A stretch of DNA of 64,000 bases from positions 11,757,479 to 11,821,478 of the forward strand of contig OZ026837.1 of the NCBI GenBank assembly GCA_964023205.1. Direction: 5' to 3'. The notes below the pieces were generated by a model that was not told the origin of the DNA, ran no database searches, and saw only the letters and a list, made by a program, of their open reading frames with translations. The DNA comes from Lutraria lutraria (lineage: Eukaryota; Mollusca; Bivalvia; Venerida; Mactridae). Numbering within the stretch: the first letter of the stretch is position 1; every line of letters starts with the position of its first letter. Both the position numbers and the translations under genes were made by a program. Below are positions 58,801-64,000 of the stretch, piece after piece.

Positions 58801-60655
58801 TTATCCTGTTTCTAAAGTGTAATAATGGGATAACTCTTAAGTATATAGAATAAAGGGCCAAAGTTTGTGACAACTTTTCTAGTAAAACACAATCTAAAAA
58901 TAGAACAGTACCTAAAGAAGGGAAAGTCGAAATAAACAGAAACGTATGTTAAATTAAAACAATTGTGTCCAAAAAGTTATCAAACATTATAACACATCAT
59001 GTACATTATGTAATGCTATTTATGGTTATGATATAATTATAATAATGTTGTAAAACTCAACTTTACAACAACCCGCTACATTCTTTTTGTGGAGCTAAAT
59101 AGTGCAAATAAAACATTTGTTCCTTTAAATCAAAACAGTGAACAATGAACTGATGTCACAATAATAATTTGAAGAAAAACATTGTGTTACCCTGATTTTT
59201 GTTGAACGTCTTCATTTTTCTGCTCAATGTCTTCTTTCTGCTTATTACGTTTTGGTTGTTGCTGAATTTCGTATAACAATAAATTATGTTCATGAATGTT
59301 GGTAGATACTCCAATATCCTTGTTAAAACAATTCAGACGATGAGGTATCACTTGTAGTGTATGTAAATATGATAGATGAATTGTAGGACGACAACATATA
59401 AAATAAAGTCCACATGTCAGAATCGTTTGTAAACAGTAAATAAATCACAAATAGACCTATTTCTAAGAGGGTTGTTTTATATTCTTCTCATTTGTTCACC
59501 GTTTAGAGACGTTTCGATTTTTATAGAAAAAAGGTTTTGAGGTTCTGTTAAAAAATGGCATTCTTCTTAATCAGAGTGTTTGCCTTCCTATATGAATTTA
59601 CAGGAATGAATCATTTGGAAGGCTATACGTATATTTTTAATCTTCATGAGTCTAATGAAAAAAATCATATATTCAGAACATAGCTGTCATCGCAGAACGA
59701 AAATACGAAAATTGAACCATTGGCAATAAAATTAATGGTGTCAGTGCATACAAAATTAACAACAACAGTTATTTAAATTTTTCTTACTGTGATTATTTGC
59801 TCCCGTTCTCCATCTCGATTTATCTCAAGGCTGAAAACAATATGATATTATATTGAAAATAGAATACAGCTCAAAATTCGTTATCAACGTACGGGTAATT
59901 GAAAAGACTGTCTGCAGACCATCAAACTTGGAATACTGTTCGATTTATTACATCTAACATTCTACAAATCATAATCAGTTAGATAAAAATTTCAAAGTAG
60001 TAATTTTACACACCTAGGTCTTCAGGTCATATGCAGGTATGACTTAACTCTGATTCAAGTGACAATGATTTTCCTTGATAGCACACATGATAACAGCGTC
60101 AGAGTAGAACATGTAGTCAGTTATATATACTTTTTTCAAATAATTGATAAATCATCTTTAAATTAATTTAATCATCGTATAATTATAGCCTTTGCATTTA
60201 GAGCAACTTCGTACTAAATAAAATCTGGAACAAGTATGGTTGTGGTGCTGACGCAAACATAAATTCATGTGACGATTTCTAGAGAGATGGAAAAAGGGAA
60301 GTATACTTTTACTTCCTGCCAGCACTTATCTGTCAACATTCTGTCTTGTTCTAAAGTCAGTTTCGCGATGTAAAAATCGGTGACAAAGGCTTTGTTTTAA
60401 AAGTATCAGTTATATGACTTATTGTGAACTAACAATGACTTCTCACTCATCTGGATTGAGCTAGACCAATATTTAGAACTGTTGAGTACGAACAAATAGT
60501 TAAAAATAAGAAACAAAGTGAAATTGACAAAAAAGCACTGAAACATACCTGTTGCAACATATCCAACAGGCATACATGGTATCAGTAAATGAGGAGAAAA
60601 ATTTGCTTAATATGCACTTAAGTATGGCATACAACAAACATATCAACACGACCAT
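52888..60655 (-). CDS. Mitochondria-eating protein (Mieap/SPATA18)-like, with N-terminal membrane segment
   Basis: Eleven exons in transcription order: 60655-60549, 59830-59788, 59261-59191, 57729-57687, 57280-57222, 56653-56620, 56201-56152, 55081-54877, 54605-54531, 53974-53909, 53391-52888. All phases agree, giving 418 residues. Residues 2-20 (VVLICLLYAILKCILSKFF) form a membrane segment followed by Cys-rich CWICCN. Residues about 50-135 are charged and coiled-coil-like (KRNKQKEDIEQKNEDVQ, VEKLEKENRELNQNL, VEKLEKENKELKQIL). The rest resembles the Mieap C-terminal domain, with LSELHLTIKKKEWFHLYKAL, SIYEDCKTKAVDGLAYGRKD, and a final IVGTIIQIVWPELND..RGLVVT, where VWP..(6-10)..KG is characteristic. 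Mieap acts in mitochondrial quality control; the domain is what is recognised, the role here is inference. GTAGACCGG precedes the ATG in frame after an AG, so an upstream exon remains possible. Confidence 0.75.
54385..54504. repeat. Inverted repeat with ~45-bp arms
   Basis: ATCACGCTCGTACAAATCTT and the next ~25 bases are mirrored at the other end by AAGATTTGTACGAGCGTGAT, with one or two mismatches and a short loop of CATCATAATAAA repeats. It lies in the intron between exons 9 and 10 of the Mieap-like gene. The whole 120-bp unit could be a palindromic MITE or a foldback element. Confidence 0.9.
55155..55188. repeat. Perfect 34-bp palindrome
   Basis: CAGAGACATAGATAACA is followed directly by its exact reverse complement. 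It sits just upstream of exon 8 of the Mieap-like gene (intron 7) and shares the CAGAGAC start with the hairpin at 48603-48641. Confidence 0.9.
55592..55610 (+). repeat. Poly-C tract
   Basis: Nineteen consecutive C, inside intron 7 of the Mieap-like gene. Length may be assembly-sensitive. Confidence 0.9.
56620..56817 (-). other. Possible alternative or relict exon
   Basis: On the minus strand a TTTTCTACAG acceptor at 56818 precedes QKANRALNEASNYTSSTKR, a coiled-coil-like peptide open in the same frame as downstream exon 6. Its phase does not fit after exon 5 (it gives a stop), but it could follow exon 4. I list it as unconfirmed. Confidence 0.3.
57004..57142. repeat. Inverted-repeat segment between the duplicated blocks
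   Basis: GCTGTTCTATAACAGA near 57007 is reverse-complemented near 57124 as TCTGTTATAGAACAAACAG, with about 100 bases between. It may be a small MITE present in only one block. Confidence 0.5.
57850..59180. other. Intron 3 of the Mieap-like gene
   Basis: AT-rich intron with no recognised gene or clean repeat except a short relic of the exon-pair duplication near 59075-59100. Confidence 0.5.
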
Positions 60656-60669
60656 CCGGTCTACCTGCA

Positions 60670-61200
60670 TGAAGAAAAAATGTTAAGTGGTATTATATGG
60701 TGACATATTTCTGATAAGATAATGAAATCATTTTTCGCGAAAATTTATCAGATTTTTTCATGAAAAAAAGAAAGACATTTTTACAAATATTTCATGATAA
60801 GATTTTCCTATTTTAAGTCGACTAGAAAATATTGTCATGAAAGTAAACCCCCTTTTTAATAAACGAGTAAAGTTAATGCAAAAATATGGATTGTTAACCT
60901 GTCTATTACACAGTTAACCAAATAAAAAGTATGTATTATTGCATAATTAGTATAATTCTTTATAAGCATTAATAACTTTCAGAGCCGAATTATTAAGGAC
61001 TTTGAGCTACCCTGTCTATTTTATTGTGTTTATTCTTAGCTAATCTATTTTTAGATTAGGTATCATCTTAGATAGTTATTATATAATGTTAATTAGTTCT
61101 CTGTAGTGAGTAGCCAAAATAATCATACTTTCACCCTCCCTTCACGTTCTTCCTTCACGTTGTATTTATATATTCTATTATTTCTACTATTATTATTGTC
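60670..61200. other. Region upstream of the Mieap-like gene
   Basis: AT-rich. It should contain the first untranslated exon or promoter of the minus-strand gene, but no core element can be named. It ends at the left border of the LINE. Confidence 0.4.
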
Positions 61201-61242
61201 AATACTGGAAAATATGCACTCGACTATACTGGAAACTATAAA

Positions 61243-61983
61243 TTGAAAACGATCTGCGACAAATCAACTTCTGATCAACGTTCCACGGAATCTACGATCC
61301 AGCAGCTTCCATGTAAAGATAGCATACATTACGATGCTTCTAAGACGTCAAATCTAACATCCAGTGATCGTACTGAATTCAAAACTACGACCGATAAGAG
61401 ATCTTCTGGATACATGTCAGATTATTCTAAGATAATTTCAGATCATTCTAAGATAACGTCATCTGTCCAACTACTTGTTTCGCCTACTACGGAAGATGTT
61501 AAACAGGTACAGAAGGAGGTTACACCATGTTACGTGGCGCATTGGATCGAGACAGTGCTCATAACCATCCATTAAGTGAGATTACTGATGAAACAGTTGG
61601 GAAATAACACGCGCCCGACTCTGCGTATACCGCTACAAACAACCAAACCGTATCAAGAGGTCCAGATAGCAAGTTCACTTGTGTACTACGTCAGCGTGCT
61701 AGATCCTACGTTATCACTGGTGTGTCTAAATAGCATCGAACAAGGTCTCTTTGTCTTTCTGGCAGACCAAGGAATAACATGCAAATCTGCTAAGTTTATA
61801 TATACCCGTCGATCAGACTGTCTTGTGGCACGAGTCGTCACCGATTCTAATAATGCTGAATTCATCGAAGATCGTGCAATCTGGCCAGACAGGATAGTAT
61901 GTCGTCCTTTGTTAAATTCCACAGAATACAAAGCTCGCCAGAACATGTTCAGTGAACGCAGGCGTGCCAGCAGTGTTGATTAA
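61243..61983 (+). pseudogene. LINE ORF1 remnant (RRM-like nucleic-acid-binding end)
   Basis: The first half (61243-61572) is Ser/Thr-rich and looks disordered (STESTIQQLPCKDS). An in-frame stop at 61573-61575 interrupts it. The second half ends with VFLADQGITCKSAKFIYTRR and IEDRAIWPDRIVCRPL, the pattern F..D.G......F.....WPDGV.CR.W that closes the RRM-like domain of ORF1 in LINEs of lophotrochozoans. Zinc knuckles were not seen. It lies directly before the endonuclease frame, starting 3 bases after the ORF1 stop. Confidence 0.7.
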
Positions 61984-61985
61984 TC

Positions 61986-62735
61986 ATGTGTCATTTTATG
62001 GACTTAAACATTTTATCTTGGAATGCTACAGGGATAACAACAGGCGTACCGTACCTGACACATATGCTACAGAAACTAAATGTTCAAATTTGCCGAATTT
62101 CAGAACGCTGGCTTTTACCCCACAATGCCACGATACTAGACTCTATTGACACGAACCATAACGCGTATACAGTGACATGTGCTTCGCCAGGTGTATTAAA
62201 CGGCAGAACGATCGGCAAAGGTGGAGTTGCGCTTCTGTGGCATAAGTCAATTGACAAATATGTGCAGCTCATTGACATTGACTCAGATAGAATAATTGCT
62301 CTCAAATTGAGTTTTCCTTCTCAAAATATCGTCGTTATCCAAGTTTATTTGCCATCAGCAAACAACAGAATGGATGTTTTTGTGGACGAATTCGATCGAC
62401 TCTCAAATATTATCTCAACGTATCAGGACACAGCCAACATCGTCGTAATTGGTGACTTCAATACAAATATATCCACGGGAATTTTAAGATCAAATGTTGG
62501 GTCTAGAAATGATTATGCCAACAGGTTTGTTAGGAGACATTAACTCTCTGTGTTAACGAACTGAGAAATGTGCAGAGGCCCATCGTATACTTTTGTACCA
62601 TACAACAACGCAATGCCTTCTCGCATCGACCATATATTGACAGACAAATATATTCTACCACGTGTTCTGCAGTGTTCCGTGATCGATGATGTGTCATTAA
62701 ACGTTTCCCGTCATCTTCCGGTTTAGCATACGCTT
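61986..62735 (+). pseudogene. LINE ORF2: APE-type endonuclease, frame-broken
   Basis: The frame 61986-62543 starts DLNILSWNATGI, the N-terminal motif of APE endonucleases, then CRISERWLLPHNATILDSID (usually SEHWL; here the catalytic Glu is followed by Arg), GGVALLWHKS, and NIVVIGDFNTN with the catalytic GDFN. It ends at a stop at 62541-62543. The domain continues in another frame with SYTFVPYNNAMPSRIDHILT (the SRIDHIL motif) and NVSRHLPV, near the catalytic SDHLPV end where Asp is replaced by Arg. So at least one frameshift and one altered catalytic residue make it inactive. Confidence 0.88.
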
Positions 62736-62864
62736 AGCATATGAATTGCATAGACTCAATTTCGGAATTATTTTGACGAGTTAACTATGCATGGAATCAA
62801 TCTGACTAAAGTATTCGATCTTCCTTACGGCAAGATCTGATGACGGCCTACACCAGTTTCTATT

Positions 62865-63325
62865 TTCAAAAGTCGGAATTTCCATTATCACTATTTATAT
62901 CTATTTATAATTCAGCCAATCGTATAACTCGTTCATCGGTACTTTGGCCGAATGAACTGTCTACCTGACGATGTTATTTAAACGTTAGTAAATATTAAAT
63001 TACGTATAACATATTTGTCTGCAACCACTTTTTGATTTTTTTAGTAATCCTGATCGATTCGGCCATAGTAGTATAGAAAATTTAATAAACACGCATGTCA
63101 CATGGGCGCTATAGTTACATTTAGTTGCGTCAGAATAGGTGTTCGTGATAACTACAAGTCAAATATTGTTTTTACTGCGGTTAAAAATGGAATCAAATCA
63201 CTTTCAGAATTATGAAAGTAAGGCGCTGATTGGCTAGTGGAAAAGGTCACCTGAGGTGACCTTCTATAGGTCGTCTTCAGATCCTCATAGCGTAGCGGGT
63301 TTGAGGATATGATTTTAATCAGATT
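62865..63325. mobile_element. Insertion inside the LINE, unclassified
   Basis: The LINE frame stops near 62850 and resumes near 63325 with WNKPNELHLY. The ~460 bases between are AT-rich non-coding DNA containing GCTGATTGGCTAGTGG, a small hairpin AAGGTCACCTGAGGTGACCT at about 63243 and a GTCTTCAGATCCTCATAGCG stretch. Exact borders and a target duplication could not be fixed. Confidence 0.55.
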
Positions 63326-64000
63326 GGCATGGAATAAGCCTAACGAGCTTCATTTATATAGAGGCTAAGTGCAGCAGAACCTAACGAATTATTCCCTGAA
63401 TAATTTATGTGATAACGTGGATGCTACCTATGATCATATAGTACGAGATATCTCGTCAGCTGCCCAAACAGCTTTCTCTACAAGGAAACTCAGCAAATTC
63501 CTTAAGCCGTACTGGTGTAATGCACTTAGAAAATATCACAAAGTTCTGCGCTTATCACGCATTGCGTGGGTTGCCGACGGAAAATTACGCCAAGGAGATT
63601 CATTTATGCGGTATAAAAACCACTAACGTATATTCCGAAAGAAACTGCTAGCTTCGGCTCGCCATTTTGAGCAACAAGAACACGACAAAATTAAAACCCT
63701 CTGTGAAACTGACCAGTCATCTCTGTGGAAAACTATAAACGCTAAGGGGCGCAAACAGAGTAAGAAAGGTTGTGAACTAGTGTTAGACGGCATGAGAGAC
63801 GTGATGCTGTCGGGTTGGCAAGGTTACTTCACGGAACTGTATTCAGTGTCCAACGATATCAATTTTGACGCCGATCATCACGCTTACACAGAAAGCTTAG
63901 TAAGCAGCTACACTAACCGACCAGTGAGTGACCCAACAGAAGATTGTTTAATCATGCAATCTCCGGTGACTGTCGATGAACTCAGCAACATAATACGGAA
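63326..64000 (+). pseudogene. LINE ORF2: linker before the reverse transcriptase, truncated by the window
   Basis: Frames carry LTNYSLNNLCDNVDATYDHI, KFLKPYWCNALRKYHKVLRL (the K.YW...L...H motif after the endonuclease), a stop at 63624-63626, then open sequence in the same frame with HDKIKTLCETDQSSLWKTIN, GWQGYFTELYS and SPVTVDELSNIIRK, which in LINEs stands just ahead of the RT fingers. The RT core would lie past the window edge. Confidence 0.85.

Noticed and set aside
58616..58873. 85-residue minus-strand frame in a Mieap-like intron
   Set aside because: Hydrophobic and Phe/Leu/Ser-rich as expected from AT-rich DNA; no acceptor and donor in a usable phase.
61686..61946. 86-residue minus-strand frame
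   Set aside because: It is the antisense shadow of the LINE ORF1 end.

Overview
This window looks like AT-rich (by eye about two-thirds A+T) nuclear DNA from an invertebrate animal, most likely a bivalve mollusc. It has small exons separated by long AT-rich introns with GT..AG borders, and very dense dispersed repeats of types I associate with bivalve genomes: tRNA-headed SINEs, MITEs, tandem '161-bp' repeats and LINE fragments. The species assignment is inference from repeat style and protein similarity; no search was run.

Four genes could be reconstructed exon by exon with every reading frame and splice phase consistent. (1) 6944-14517, plus strand: a GDPD1-type glycerophosphodiester phosphodiesterase (lysophospholipase D), 10 coding exons, 343 residues. 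(2) 29955-32718, plus strand: an intracellular fatty-acid-binding-protein (FABP) relative, 4 exons, 152 residues, preceded by a TATA box. (3) 38549-48094, minus strand: PRPF19/Prp19, the U-box and WD40 E3 ligase of the spliceosome, 16 exons, 510 residues, starting with a 19-base first coding exon. (4) 52888-60655, minus strand: a protein resembling the C-terminal domain of Mieap/SPATA18 (mitochondria-eating protein), 11 exons, 418 residues, with an unusual N-terminal membrane segment and a tandem duplication of two coiled-coil exons. The genes appear functionally unrelated (lipid signalling, lipid carriage, splicing, mitochondrial quality control); nothing suggests an operon or cluster.

Between and inside the genes: 1-6900 holds a tRNA-headed SINE piece, one copy of a dispersed 300-bp repeat, a GC-rich patch, and a 1.06-kb terminal-inverted-repeat (TIR) element. 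14.5-29.9 kb is gene-free and holds SINEs, a second copy of the 161-bp-unit repeat, a 1.54-kb TIR element with an 8-bp target duplication, two copies of a CCAAT-containing repeat, MITEs and a 31-bp tandem repeat. 33-38 kb holds a 1-kb, 28-bp-unit minisatellite and more SINEs. 48.8-51.8 kb holds a decayed mariner/Tc1 transposase and a gutted LINE. 61.2-64 kb holds a plus-strand LINE (ORF1 remnant, APE endonuclease, start of the region before the reverse transcriptase) that is broken by stops and an insertion and runs off the window.

No CRISPR array, bacterial operon or convincing free-standing structural RNA gene was seen. The most unusual items are the Mieap-like gene (new N-terminus, duplicated exon pair with a mutated splice acceptor) and the 1.54-kb TIR element with its iterated GACAATTC-type motif.
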